Assembly (NCBI GenBank): GCA_937929805.1
Contig: CALFUT010000019.1
Span: forward strand, 1-45,845
Reading direction: 5' to 3'
Length of the DNA: 45,845 nt
DNA from: an uncultured Pirellulaceae bacterium
GTDB taxonomy: Bacteria; Planctomycetota; Planctomycetia; Pirellulales; Pirellulaceae
Below are positions 7,778 through 19,079 of the stretch, in pieces; within the stretch, counting starts at the first letter, position 1, and each line of letters opens with the position of its first letter. Position numbers and translations under genes: made by a program. Below the pieces are notes generated by a model. It searched no databases and was not told where the DNA came from. It saw nothing but the letters and a program-made list of their open reading frames with translations.

Positions 7778-9563
7778 CAGCTTTCAACACCGACACAAAC
7801 GCTTTTTGCGGGATGTTCACGCTGCCGAATTGCTTCATCTTCGCCTTTCCCTTTTTCTGCTTTTCAAGCAGCTTTTTCTTTCGAGAGATGTCGCCACCAT
7901 AGCATTTGGACGTGACATCTTTGCGCAAGGCGTTGATGGTTGAGCGAGCAATGACGTTGCCGCCGATGACTCCTTGGATCGGAATCTTGAACTGATGACG
8001 CGGAATCTCTTTGGCGAGACGTTCGCAGTAGTGCAGGGCACGCGTTCGGGCTTTCTCGCGGTGGACTAAGTAAGCCAACGTGTCGACCGGTTCTTTGTTG
8101 ACCAGAATCTCGACTTTCACCACGTCCGTTTTGCGGTACTCGATGGGTTCGTGATCGAACGAGCCATAGCCTCGCGTGATCATCTTCAGTTTGTCATAAA
8201 AGTCAAACAGAACTTCGCCCAACGGCATCTCGCTGACGACCTCGATTCGCCCGGCCGATAGATAGTTCATCGTTTGGCTTTCGGATCGATGCTCGCGGCA
8301 GAGTTCCATCACGGGGCCGACGTGTTCCTCGGGCGTTAGGATCGACGCCTTGATGAATGGCTCGGTGATGCTTTCGATCATGGTCGGATCGGGCCAATAG
8401 CTAGGATTGTCGATCTCAACCTCTTTGCCATCCTTCAGTTCGACGTTGTATTTAACCGACGGGGCAGAAATCACCAAACCAAGATCAAATTCACGCTGTA
8501 GTCGCTCCTGAATTACATCCAGATGCAACAAACCAAGAAACCCACAGCGGAATCCAAAACCCAACGCCGCCGATGAATCTTTCTCGTAGGTCAGCGCGGC
8601 ATCGTTGATGGCCAATTTGTCGAGTGCTTTTGACAGATCGGTATATTGATCGGTGCTCATCGGGTAGATGGAAGAAAAGACCACCTGCCGAGCTTTCTGG
8701 TAACCGGGTATTGGATCGGTGGCGGGGTTCTCGAGTGCCGTGATCGTATCGCCGATCTCGATGTCCTGTACGCTTTTGACGCCCGCGACCAAGTAGCCGA
8801 CCTCTCCTGCGGAGAGCTGCTTTTTGGGAACCAGCTTGAGTTGGTTGTAGCCAAGTTCGTCCACGTTGTAGTCGCGTCCGCCGTGCATAAAGTGGATGGC
8901 GTCTTTGGTTTTCAGGGTCCCTTCCATGACTCGAATCTGCAGAATGACTCCACGATACTTGTCAAAGAAAGCATCGAACACCAATGCCTTCAGCGGCGCG
9001 TTTGGGTCGCCAGTGGGCGGAGGTAGTTTTTCGACAACGCCCGTGAGTACGTCTTCGATGTTCAGCCCCGTTTTGGCGGACACCGGGATGGCCTCGAAAG
9101 GATCGAGCCCCAGTTCCGCATCGATCGCTTCCTGTGCCATGTCAATGTTGGCCGCAGGAAGATCGATCTTGTTGATGACGGGCAGCAATTGCAGATCGTA
9201 CTCCATCGCCAGATAAAGATTCGCCACCGTTTGGGCTTCGACTCCTTGAGACGCATCGACGATGATCAATGCTCCCTCGCACGCCATCAGGCTTCGACGG
9301 ACCTCGTGCGAAAAATCAACGTGGCCGGGCGTATCGATCAAGTTGAGCAAGTACTTTTTGCCATCGGCTGCCGTGTAATCGAGGGACACCGTGTTGCTCT
9401 TGATCGTAATTCCACGCTCACGCTCAATGTCCATCGAGTCGAGCAACTGGTCTTGGAACTCACGTTGAGTCACACCGTTGCAGGCTTGGATCAGCCGATC
9501 GGCCAATGTGGATTTGCCGTGGTCAATATGAGCAATAATGCAAAAGTTACGGATATGTTTCAT
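7767..9563 (-). CDS. lepA: Elongation factor 4 (LepA), ribosome-associated GTPase
   Basis: A full-length 598-residue LepA. G1 is AHIDHGKST at residues 11-19, followed by RGITIKS (G2), DTPGHVDF (G3) and NKIDLPAAN (G4), then EF-G-like domains II, III and V, and the LepA-specific C-terminal domain with EILVNKEPVDTLAYLVHRE and DVTSKCYGGDISRKKKLLEKQK. LepA binds the ribosome and influences elongation and initiation. Start ATG 9563-9561; the stop codon of the upstream PH-domain gene overlaps it (ATGA), and the DUF3592-like gene overlaps its end. This tight overlap on both sides indicates one operon. Confidence 0.98.
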   Translation of the reverse strand: MKHIRNFCIIAHIDHGKSTLADRLIQACNGVTQREFQDQLLDSMDIERERGITIKSNTVSLDYTAADGKKYLLNLIDTPGHVDFSHEVRRSLMACEGALIIVDASQGVEAQTVANLYLAMEYDLQLLPVINKIDLPAANIDMAQEAIDAELGLDPFEAIPVSAKTGLNIEDVLTGVVEKLPPPTGDPNAPLKALVFDAFFDKYRGVILQIRVMEGTLKTKDAIHFMHGGRDYNVDELGYNQLKLVPKKQLSAGEVGYLVAGVKSVQDIEIGDTITALENPATDPIPGYQKARQVVFSSIYPMSTDQYTDLSKALDKLAINDAALTYEKDSSAALGFGFRCGFLGLLHLDVIQERLQREFDLGLVISAPSVKYNVELKDGKEVEIDNPSYWPDPTMIESITEPFIKASILTPEEHVGPVMELCREHRSESQTMNYLSAGRIEVVSEMPLGEVLFDFYDKLKMITRGYGSFDHEPIEYRKTDVVKVEILVNKEPVDTLAYLVHREKARTRALHYCERLAKEIPRHQFKIPIQGVIGGNVIARSTINALRKDVTSKCYGGDISRKKKLLEKQKKGKAKMKQFGSVNIPQKAFVSVLKAGDD

Positions 9564-9955
9564 GAGCGTCGCTCGTCGATCAGTTGTTTGACTCGTTCGG
9601 GATCAGGAATCCCGGATACCGAGATCTCCATCCCGCTTTGCCCCGCACTAGAAATGCCAATCATGCCGACGCCGAAGATTCGTTGGAAAAACGATTGCTC
9701 CAACTGAACATTTCGCACGTCGCTGTGCCAGACTTCGGTGATGGATTTGGATAGGATGCCACGCCGCAAGCGGGTTCGTTTGTTGGTGACGGTTAGTGTC
9801 GTGCCGATGGACTTTAGCCACCAAAAAAACATCATGATGATTCCAACGACGACCAAGCACAAAATCGCCGTGAACACGAACTCGACCGGCCGGTTTCGAA
9901 ACATCGACGGATGAGCTTCGTACAGCGTGCGTTCGTCTTCGGTTTGCTTGTTCAT
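9560..9955 (-). CDS. Membrane-anchored bacterial PH-domain protein (YdbS/bPH2-like)
   Basis: From ATG 9955 the product is 131 residues. A hydrophobic segment (about residues 23-47, FVFTAILCLVVVGIIMMFFWWL) precedes a bPH2-type domain: TTLTVTNKRTRLRRGILSK, VWHSDVRNVQLEQSFFQRIFGVGMIGI, then a final strand-helix ending IPDPERVKQLIDE. That sequence of motifs is characteristic of YdbS/YdbT-type membrane PH domains. The frame is open farther upstream to 10003, but the ATG at 9955 gives a sensible MNKQTEDE start. The gene is first in the operon and ends inside the lepA start codon. Function in the family is poorly known. Confidence 0.82.
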   Translation of the reverse strand: MNKQTEDERTLYEAHPSMFRNRPVEFVFTAILCLVVVGIIMMFFWWLKSIGTTLTVTNKRTRLRRGILSKSITEVWHSDVRNVQLEQSFFQRIFGVGMIGISSAGQSGMEISVSGIPDPERVKQLIDERRS

Positions 9956-10349
9956 AAAGCAGGTGATCTTAAAGTCGGATTGGTAGCTCTGTAGACGCCT
10001 CAACGATTTTCGATGAAGTGCCGGTGTTACCCTTGGGGGAGAAGATTATTGCCTCGCAGCCCCGTTTTTTGAAGCCCATGGTGCAGATTTGAAGCGACGG
10101 GACGTGGCTCGCAAATCGATCCGTTGTGGTGGGCCGACACGAAACGTCTCAATTAGAATGTGGCTTCGCATAGAGCCTTTCTTAGCCATGGAGACTGTGC
10201 ACGCTCCATGTGACGATGACCCGGATGAAAAGAGTATCGCGCTAGGGTTATCAACGACCTGCAAGTCTGGTTCATCGAAAACCGCCTCCACTGATCAACC
10301 AACAGCGCCCGGTAGATCAGTAGGGAGCTTCGAACGGAAAGCTTGATAG
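9956..10349. other. 394-base region without a supported gene
   Basis: Short open frames exist on both strands, but none shows a domain, a signal peptide or plausible composition. The right end joins the phosphatase remnant, so the region may include further decayed sequence of that gene, but I could not recover it in any frame. Confidence 0.5.
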
Positions 10350-10565
10350 GAGAGGGCACTGGTGGAAAGCGAGGCTCACTTTAAGCTGCGTAGTTCGCCG
10401 ACCCTGATGGTTGGGCCGGACAATCTGAGAAAGAAAGACAACCGCGGAAATGTTGGCGGTTTTCTGTTGGTTCGATGCGATCGGGCGACCGAAAACAGCC
10501 GGGCAAAGCTTGCGTTCGAATTCTTCGACGAAAATGGCGCTTCTCTTTACACGTGGATCAAGTAG
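10350..10565 (+). pseudogene. Remnant of a PhoD-like alkaline phosphatase (C-terminal fragment with internal deletion)
   Basis: The frame after the TAG at 10347-10349 reads ERALVESEAHFKLRSSPTLM and then VGPDNLRKKDNRGN directly joined to GGFLLVRCDRATENSRAKLA and FEFFDENGASLYTW. From memory, planctomycete PhoD-type phosphatases have ATFKLVISPTP.VGPD..KK.DN.AN, then about 60-100 residues including the last metal-binding histidines, then GGFLSVTV.R....TF...D.DG.VVYE. Here the two conserved blocks are fused with the middle missing, and nothing upstream is recognisable, so it appears to be a decayed gene. An AGGAGAGG stretch just before GTG 10362 means a short peptide could still be made. The sulfatase gene follows on the same strand. 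Confidence 0.55.
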
Positions 10566-10874
10566 CTTGTGTGCAGATCAGCTGGGTACAATCAAGCTTC
10601 TTTTAACAAAATCCACGCGTTGAGCAAAATTTTTAGTCGCGTCGACGAACGCTCTGACGTGTCCCACCGTACGAGGCCTTGATTTTTTGCGGCAGTGGTT
10701 TCACTAAGTGGTTCGCGTCGTGGGTAGTAGCGGCTTCAATCGCTTGAAAACGACAACCGAAAGCCTGAAGGCTGAAGGCTGAAGGCTTAACTACGAACCT
10801 TGCTCTCTAAAAAATCACAGCCTCTACGTGATGCAGAAGACGTTTTCAAGTTGCGAAAAATAGAAAGAAATCGA
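10566..10874. other. Region upstream of the sulfatase gene
   Basis: No gene is evident. The reading frame of the sulfatase is open back to a TTG at 10800, but the signal peptide argues for the ATG at 10875. A short tandem repeat lies at 10765-10785. The promoter must lie here, but no clear box pair is visible. Confidence 0.5.
10765..10785. repeat. Three tandem copies of the heptamer CTGAAGG
   Basis: CTGAAGG occurs three times in direct succession and is preceded by AAGC and followed by CTTAA, so the outer parts also form a small inverted repeat (AAGCCT/AGGCTT). It sits about 90 bases upstream of the sulfatase ATG and is presumably a small polymorphic intergenic repeat. Confidence 0.6.
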
Positions 10875-12740
10875 ATGCACTGGTCCCCGTGTCGTTATTT
10901 TGCTGGCCGAGTCCGCAATGCTTCGATTTTTGCATTTGGCTGGTTGCTGGTACTCGGCTGGACTCATACAGCAAAGGCTGGCAACGTACTGTTGATTATC
11001 GCGGATGATTTAGGGGCTGACTCCATTGGCCTTTTTTCCTCGGCTGCAAACACCGCCCCAACACCGACACTTGATAACCTAGCGGCCAACGGAGTTCGTT
11101 TTACACGCTGCTGGTCCAACCCAACATGTTCACCGTCCCGTGCGTCTTTGCTTACGGGGCGGCACGGGTTTCGAACTGGCGTGGGGACTCCGGGCGATGT
11201 GATCGACTTGTCAGAGAGCACGCTGGCTCACGCGTTCAATAACGCGGGTCATGCCACGGCCTGCATTGGAAAGTGGCACTTGAGCAACAATAGCAATGGT
11301 GGAGCAGATAATCCCAATCTTATGGGGTTTTCACACTTCAGTGGTCCACTCAGTGGAGGAATCCCGAACTACTCTGCTTGGACCAAAGTCGTCAATGGTG
11401 TGACCCAGCCTCAAATTAACACGTACGCAACCACTGAAAATGTGAACGATGCGCTTGACTGGATCGACGATCAAAATGGGGATTGGTTTTTGTGGTTGGC
11501 ATTCAACGCCCCCCACACGCCCTTCCATCTGCCCCCCGCTAATCTTCATAGCTACAACTTGAGCGGTGCCCCTGGAGACATTGCTGCCAATCCTACGCCG
11601 TACTACCAAGCTGCCGTTGAGGCGATGGATACGGAAATCGCTCGGCTGCTCAATACAATGGATCCGGCAGTGTTAGCCAACACGACCATTGTCTTCATAG
11701 GCGACAATGGGACTCCCGCTCAAGTTTCCCCGGGAACGGTACGAGGGGCGAAGTCGAGCTTGTACGAAGGAGGAGTCCATGTGCCGTGCATCATTTCAGG
11801 TTCCGCTGTATCGGGCAATTTGAATCGCACGAACGCCGCCAGCATCCACTTCGTTGACTTCTTTGAGTCGTTATTAGAATTGGGCGGCTTGGACCCTAGT
11901 TTGTACACGCCGGTGGGCGCCGCGACGGACTCGGTTTCGTTTGCGGACCACGTGTTCGACCCTGCTGCAGAAAGCGAGCACGATTGCCAGTTTACGATCA
12001 GATTCAATGGGACAAGGCCTGCTCAAGACGGCCACGCGATCGCAAACGATCGGTTTAAACTCATTCAATACTTGGACGGCGATGAAGAGTTTTTTCGAAT
12101 CGCCAATGAAACGTCAAACTTGTTAAACGCGGGACTCAATGGCAATCAAACCACCAACTACGTGGAACTGATCGCGAAGCTGGCGGTGCTGATGGATCCA
12201 CCCAAAGTTGACTCGGTCGTCCGGGACGAAGGATCCATCGCTCGGCCGGACTTGATTAATGCCATTGAGGTCGTGTTCAATCAACATGTAAACGTGGCGG
12301 TCGAAGATTTGCTGATGCAAAACGACACGACCCAACAAATTCTTGACTTGACAGGAGTCGGCTTTAGCTACGAAGCGACGACGTTTACTGCGACGTGGGA
12401 TCTAAGCATTTTGCCGACTCCGTTGGAGCCAGCTTTTTACACGGCTGAACTTATCGCAGCCAACGTTGCCAGTGTCGACGATGATACCGAACTGGACGGC
12501 GACGGTGATGGGGTGTCTGGCCCAAACCGCGAGGAACCGCTGCTGGTTGCGATCCCCGGGGACGTCAATCTGGATGGAACGGTTGACGTGTTGGGCGATG
12601 CTTTTGCTTTGGTTGCAAATTTGAATCTTTCTAGCGGCACCAGTTGGAGTCTTGGAGATTTAAACGCGGATGGAACGGTCAACGTCTTGGGCGACGCATT
12701 TATTCTGGTCGCCAACCTTGGACGTACGCTTAATCCATAA
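10875..12740 (+). CDS. Secreted sulfatase with C-terminal dockerin-type repeats
   Basis: From ATG 10875 the product is 621 residues. A signal peptide ending near THTAKA (about residue 35) precedes the sulfatase metal-site start NVLLIIADDLGADS and the formylglycine signature CSPSRASLLTG, with Cys85 as the modified residue. Additional family marks are GKWHLS, APHTPFHLP, IGDNG and VRGAKSSLYEGGVHVPCI. After the catalytic domain (to about residue 440) come a linker beta domain and two dockerin-like calcium-binding repeats, GDVNLDGTVDVLGDAF and GDLNADGTVNVLGDAF. Sulfatases of this class remove sulfate esters from polysaccharides or other sulfated substrates outside the cytoplasm, and dockerin tails are common in planctomycete exoproteins. 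Activation needs a formylglycine-generating enzyme, not encoded here. It ends 12 bases from a convergent gene. Confidence 0.94.
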   Translation: MHWSPCRYFAGRVRNASIFAFGWLLVLGWTHTAKAGNVLLIIADDLGADSIGLFSSAANTAPTPTLDNLAANGVRFTRCWSNPTCSPSRASLLTGRHGFRTGVGTPGDVIDLSESTLAHAFNNAGHATACIGKWHLSNNSNGGADNPNLMGFSHFSGPLSGGIPNYSAWTKVVNGVTQPQINTYATTENVNDALDWIDDQNGDWFLWLAFNAPHTPFHLPPANLHSYNLSGAPGDIAANPTPYYQAAVEAMDTEIARLLNTMDPAVLANTTIVFIGDNGTPAQVSPGTVRGAKSSLYEGGVHVPCIISGSAVSGNLNRTNAASIHFVDFFESLLELGGLDPSLYTPVGAATDSVSFADHVFDPAAESEHDCQFTIRFNGTRPAQDGHAIANDRFKLIQYLDGDEEFFRIANETSNLLNAGLNGNQTTNYVELIAKLAVLMDPPKVDSVVRDEGSIARPDLINAIEVVFNQHVNVAVEDLLMQNDTTQQILDLTGVGFSYEATTFTATWDLSILPTPLEPAFYTAELIAANVASVDDDTELDGDGDGVSGPNREEPLLVAIPGDVNLDGTVDVLGDAFALVANLNLSSGTSWSLGDLNADGTVNVLGDAFILVANLGRTLNP

Positions 12741-12752
12741 TTCGTGGCAGAG

Positions 12753-14132
12753 TTACTCCAACGCGATCAGTTGCTCTTGAGCGTTTTGCAACGCCTCCTG
12801 CGCCATCTCAAGAAATTCTGGGCTGTCGTGTTCCAGCAACGCTTTGAAATGAGCCTGCGGATCGTCGACCCAGTTTTGATAGGCGGCCGCGTATAGCCCC
12901 ATGAATTCGTAGTCGCAGTTTTGAAGCGACTGAACAAAGCCGCGATCAATCGCCGGCATGATGGTGGCGGGGATGGATTCTTTTGAAGCCAAGGCAACAA
13001 TCCCAGCGAAGGTCACGAACCTGACTTTGCTGTCGAGCATCTTCGCAGCCAGTCGCATGGTCCCTTCATCTAGCTTGGCCAGCTTTATCAGAGCGAACAT
13101 GGCTTTGGCTCGAACTTCGTTGTCCCGATACTCAACCAACAAACGCAATTCATCGACGATCGCTTCAGTGACGCCTGTCATCCGTTCGGTGGCTCCGATG
13201 GTTTGTAACAGAAGGGCTCGGTTGTTCGACCTGAGCAGATCAAGCAGCAGGTTCTCCTGTTGCTGCGTGAGCGAGCCTTCTATCTGCAACCGGTTCATCG
13301 CCACGACTTTTGTTGACATCGATTTGCCCTCGACCAGTGTCCACCAATCATCCTGAGGTTGATTCAAAACCTCAGTGGCAGCTTCTTTCGGTTGAAAGAA
13401 CCCGTCATTGGTTTTATTCAAAAACTTCAGTGACTTTTTCATCGGGCCTTTGATCTCGGCGGGCAAGTCGTTCGACCATACCGGATCTTTCTCGTTGCGA
13501 GACCAAGCAGCAATTGCTTCAGCGTAAGCAAAAGCTTGAGCATCCAGAAACGGTTTGGGGACTGCCAGCCATTGCGTCGTGTCCCAATAGCTGCCCTTGT
13601 TGTTCACCAGCGGAACGTTGGCGCGGAGCATTCCAAGTCCTGTGCCGATCACTGCAAGGTCAACCAGTTCGGGAAAATGAGCGTAGTTGAATTCGTTTTG
13701 GTGCAGCATGTCGGCCACCACAAAATGGACCAGCGTCGCCGCTGCGACTCCGGGCTCATGACGCACATCGGTCGTCAGCGTGATTTGTCGCTCGTTCGCA
13801 TCGTACTCGCCCGGCAGACCGCCGAGACCCTCGCAAGAGCCGCCGCCTCAGCCCCCGCCGCCACATTTTTCTAATTGTTGCGGAGCAACCTTGACGCTCA
13901 ACTGACTGATATCGTGCGATAGATGGCTACCGACGAACGCAACCAGTTGATTGACACCGTCTTGTGCTCGAACCAAATCAAGCATCGACGCCAGACTCTT
14001 CACGGGCAAATGGAGGCGTTCGAAACCAATGCACTCTGCCAGTTGCTGAAAGTGAAACTCAACTTTCGCCTTTTCACCGTCGGGAAGGTTTGCAGTTGTT
14101 TTGAAGAAGTTCACGCGGCTACCGTTTTGCAA
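12753..14132 (-). CDS. Candidate selenoprotein: HEAT-repeat protein with an in-frame UGA in a Gly/Cys-rich motif
   Basis: Two open segments (14132-13851 and 13847-12753) lie in the same frame, separated only by one TGA at 13850-13848. Read through, they give 459 residues with position 95 at the UGA. The UGA is bracketed by CGGGG before and GGGSCEG after, and coding character continues without a break (LPGEYDANERQITLTTDVRH). The N-terminal 90 residues are a soluble domain. The middle (PGVAAATLVHFVVADMLHQN) resembles a helix that in remembered relatives carries an HELAH motif, here changed to HF. The C-terminal part, from about residue 290, is HEAT-like helices. The start is unclear: TTG 14132 or GTG 14117, with a stop just upstream. 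The alternatives are a premature stop in a decaying gene or a sequencing error. Confidence 0.6.
13810..13850 (-). promoter_or_regulatory. In-frame UGA followed by a bacterial SECIS-like hairpin
   Basis: On the minus strand, 27 bases after the UGA, CUCGGC (13826-13821) and GCCGGG (13815-13810) pair as a 6-bp stem, including one U-G pair, around the loop GGUCU (13820-13816). Bacterial SECIS models ask for an apical loop about 16-37 bases after the UGA with a G in its first two positions; this hairpin meets both. The stretch is GC-rich, so a hairpin of this size could arise by chance, and it is supporting evidence only. Confidence 0.4.
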
Positions 14133-14461
14133 GAGCTTGCGGACACAAACGAATCATGGCTCAAAGATAGCGAATTTATCAGGCCCTGTCCGCGCCGATT
14201 CAGTCGCCGCGTCATGCGATATGATTTTTTTATCGATTGAAATACGAAATGCGCGAATGTGATGAGCATTCGCATTCGTGTCGATTCGCGTTCATTGGTG
14301 GTTAAAAAAACACTATCCACAAAAAAAGGCTCGCCAGTAAAAGTTTACTGGCGAGCCCATGTTCAAATTTTTAGCGATGTTTCCGACAATCCGCCGAAAC
14401 GACTCAGGTTGTCAGATCAGCCGATCAAAGTCGTGATGGCGATTGCTCGCCTCGTATCCGA
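14133..14461. other. Intergenic region downstream of katG
   Basis: No supported gene. It contains the katG terminator (14321-14357) and a short open frame on the minus strand starting with ATG at 14156, which ends after 12 codons within the start region of the UGA-containing gene. Confidence 0.55.
14321..14357 (-). terminator. Rho-independent terminator of katG
   Basis: GGCTCGCCAGTAA (from 14328) pairs perfectly with TTACTGGCGAGCC (to 14357) around a 4-base loop, and in the minus orientation the stem is followed by seven T (14327-14321). It lies 104 bases past the katG stop. This is one of the clearest terminators in the window. Confidence 0.93.
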
Positions 14462-17391
<2,930 letters not shown>

Positions 17392-17427
17392 TTGAAAAAT
17401 TCACGAAAAAAGGGTATTATTCGTGAA
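17392..17427 (+). promoter_or_regulatory. Promoter of the abiE-like operon overlapped by an inverted-repeat operator
   Basis: TTGAAA (17392-17397) and TATTAT (17415-17420) are separated by 17 bases, a near-consensus sigma-70 promoter. TTCACGAA (17400-17407) and TTCGTGAA (17420-17427) are perfect 8-bp inverted arms 12 bases apart that cover the spacer and the -10 region. AbiEi antitoxins are known to bind inverted repeats in their own promoter and repress it, so this is the expected autoregulatory site. The antitoxin ATG is at 17444. Confidence 0.75.
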
Positions 17428-17443
17428 ATAAAGGGCAGCGAAA

Positions 17444-18055
17444 ATGCAGTCGGTTGAAGATAAAATCTTACGAAGAATACGAGGCAAGCCTAAAGGCTGG
17501 GTCTTTACGGCCAATGATTTTTGGGACATCGGATCAGCCGAAACTACTCGCAAAGCTCTCAAGAAAATTTGCGACCGTGGCCGGATAAACCGAATCGCGC
17601 GAGGGCTGTACTACAACCCTAGAATGCACCCCAAGCTTGGAGTCTTGCCTCCGACGCCAGAAGATATTGTCGCAGCAATCAAAACGAAGCAGCACACTAA
17701 GACGCAACCAACTGGAGCGTATGCTGCCAATATCTTGGGGTTGAGTACTCAAGTGCCAGGCAAAGTTATCTTCTTGACTGACGGGCCTGACAAACAGCTG
17801 AAGGTTGGCAACCGTACAATCCAACTCAAGAATCGTTCTCCGCGCTCCATGGCTGGTGCTGGTCACATTACCGGCCTCTTCATTCAGGCCCTCAAGCACA
17901 TTGGAGAAAAAAGGTTTACGGAACGACACCTCAAGATTCTACGAAATAGGCTTGAGCCAAAGCAGAAAAAGAGACTCGAAAAGGACATCAGGTTGGCTCC
18001 AGGATGGATTGCCGCTGTTGTGCGCAAACTTGGCAAGGAGCCAGCGTGTGATTGA
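17444..18055 (+). CDS. AbiEi-type antitoxin (DUF6088-like) of a type IV toxin-antitoxin pair
   Basis: A 203-residue basic protein. Residues 1-65 look like a winged helix-turn-helix: VEDKILRRIRGKPKGWVF, ETTRKALKKICDRGRINRIA, then RGLYYNPR, the G.I.RI.RGLYY.P wing typical of AbiEi antitoxins. The rest matches the DUF6088 layout, with AANILGLSTQVPGKVIFLTDG and a basic C-terminal domain. AbiEi proteins repress their operon and neutralise the nucleotidyltransferase toxin without direct binding. The toxin gene starts inside the last codons (8-base overlap). Lys/Arg-rich, lower-GC composition than its neighbours suggests horizontal acquisition. Confidence 0.88.
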   Translation: MQSVEDKILRRIRGKPKGWVFTANDFWDIGSAETTRKALKKICDRGRINRIARGLYYNPRMHPKLGVLPPTPEDIVAAIKTKQHTKTQPTGAYAANILGLSTQVPGKVIFLTDGPDKQLKVGNRTIQLKNRSPRSMAGAGHITGLFIQALKHIGEKRFTERHLKILRNRLEPKQKKRLEKDIRLAPGWIAAVVRKLGKEPACD

Positions 18056-19079
18056 TTTTGCAAATCTTCCCGCCGATGAGCAAGCGATCTATTTTCAGCA
18101 AACCGCAGAAAAAATGAACCTGCCGGGCCACCTTGTTGAAAAAGACTTTTGGGTTTGTTTCACACTGCAAACCCTATTCTCGCTCGAGGATTTCAAAGAT
18201 CATCTAACCTTCAAGGGGGGCACTTCTCTCTCGAAAGTTTACAAGGTAATTGACCGGTTTTCGGAAGACATTGATTTTGCTGTCCAGCGTGACTGGTTGG
18301 GGTTTGGTGGAGACAATGCTCCTGATGCCATCGGTATATCTGGAGAGCAACGGAACAAACGATTACAGCTGCTTAGTAAAGCGTGCCTGAATAAAATACG
18401 AGATGAGCTTGTCCCTTCGCTCGACACTGCACTAGCAGGGATCCTGAAACGAGACGGGTGGAGCCTCGAATTCAATGAAAACGAAAGGAACAATCAGCAA
18501 ATCTATTTTAAATACCCTCAGTCGAGGCTGACCCCTGAATCGAGTTACAACCCGCCTTTTATTCGCATTGAACTGACGGCCAGAACCGACAACCATCCGG
18601 CAGAAACTGCGACGATCTTTCCCTATGTTGCCGAGCAAATTGATTCTTCAATTGGAAAACCGGAAGTCCTTGTAAATGTTCTCAAGGCCGAACGAACATT
18701 TTGGGAAAAGGCCACGATCCTGCATCAGTTTCATTTTCAAACCAACCCGGAGAAGATTGCTCCGGGTTTTTCACGTCACTATTACGACGTGTCGCATCTA
18801 GATTCCAAGGGCTATTCTAATTCTGCGATCGAACAAATCGAACTTCTTCCTGAAGTCGCTGACCACAAAAACATCTACTATCGTCAGGCTTGGGCTAGGT
18901 ATGACCTTGCCCGAAATCACAGAACTTTCGAACTCATTCCCCACGACAACATCGTTTCGACGATAAAAGCAGACTATGAGGAAATGCAGGAAATGATGTT
19001 CGGAGACACGCCGCTTGCTTTCGATGCAATTCTTCAACAGCTGCATGAACTGAAACAGAAAATCAACTCTCTCGAGTAA
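18048..19079 (+). CDS. AbiEii-type nucleotidyltransferase toxin
   Basis: The 343-residue product starts at GTG 18048, overlapping the antitoxin gene by eight bases. The frame is open much farther upstream, but that part is the antitoxin read in another frame. Residues 30-36 read VEKDFWV and residues 57-63 GGTSLSK, followed by the acidic pair Asp74/Asp76 in FSEDIDFAV: the GGTS...D.D nucleotidyltransferase signature of the AbiEii/AbiGii family. Later motifs KAERTFWEKATILH and RHYYDVSHL are also usual for the family. Characterised AbiEii enzymes bind nucleotides, or modify tRNA 3' ends in the related MenT toxins, causing growth arrest that protects against phage. The pair stands alone, without other visible defence genes. 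Confidence 0.92.
   Translation: MIDFANLPADEQAIYFQQTAEKMNLPGHLVEKDFWVCFTLQTLFSLEDFKDHLTFKGGTSLSKVYKVIDRFSEDIDFAVQRDWLGFGGDNAPDAIGISGEQRNKRLQLLSKACLNKIRDELVPSLDTALAGILKRDGWSLEFNENERNNQQIYFKYPQSRLTPESSYNPPFIRIELTARTDNHPAETATIFPYVAEQIDSSIGKPEVLVNVLKAERTFWEKATILHQFHFQTNPEKIAPGFSRHYYDVSHLDSKGYSNSAIEQIELLPEVADHKNIYYRQAWARYDLARNHRTFELIPHDNIVSTIKADYEEMQEMMFGDTPLAFDAILQQLHELKQKINSLE

Noticed and set aside
10089-10346. 85-residue plus-strand frame before the phosphatase remnant
   Set aside because: No similarity to the missing phosphatase part and low-complexity Ser/Thr composition; probably non-coding.
13766-13848. Treating the 337-residue downstream segment as an independent gene starting at GTG 13766
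   Set aside because: It would start inside a continuous domain, has no ribosome site, and 27 further in-frame codons with protein character precede it up to the UGA.
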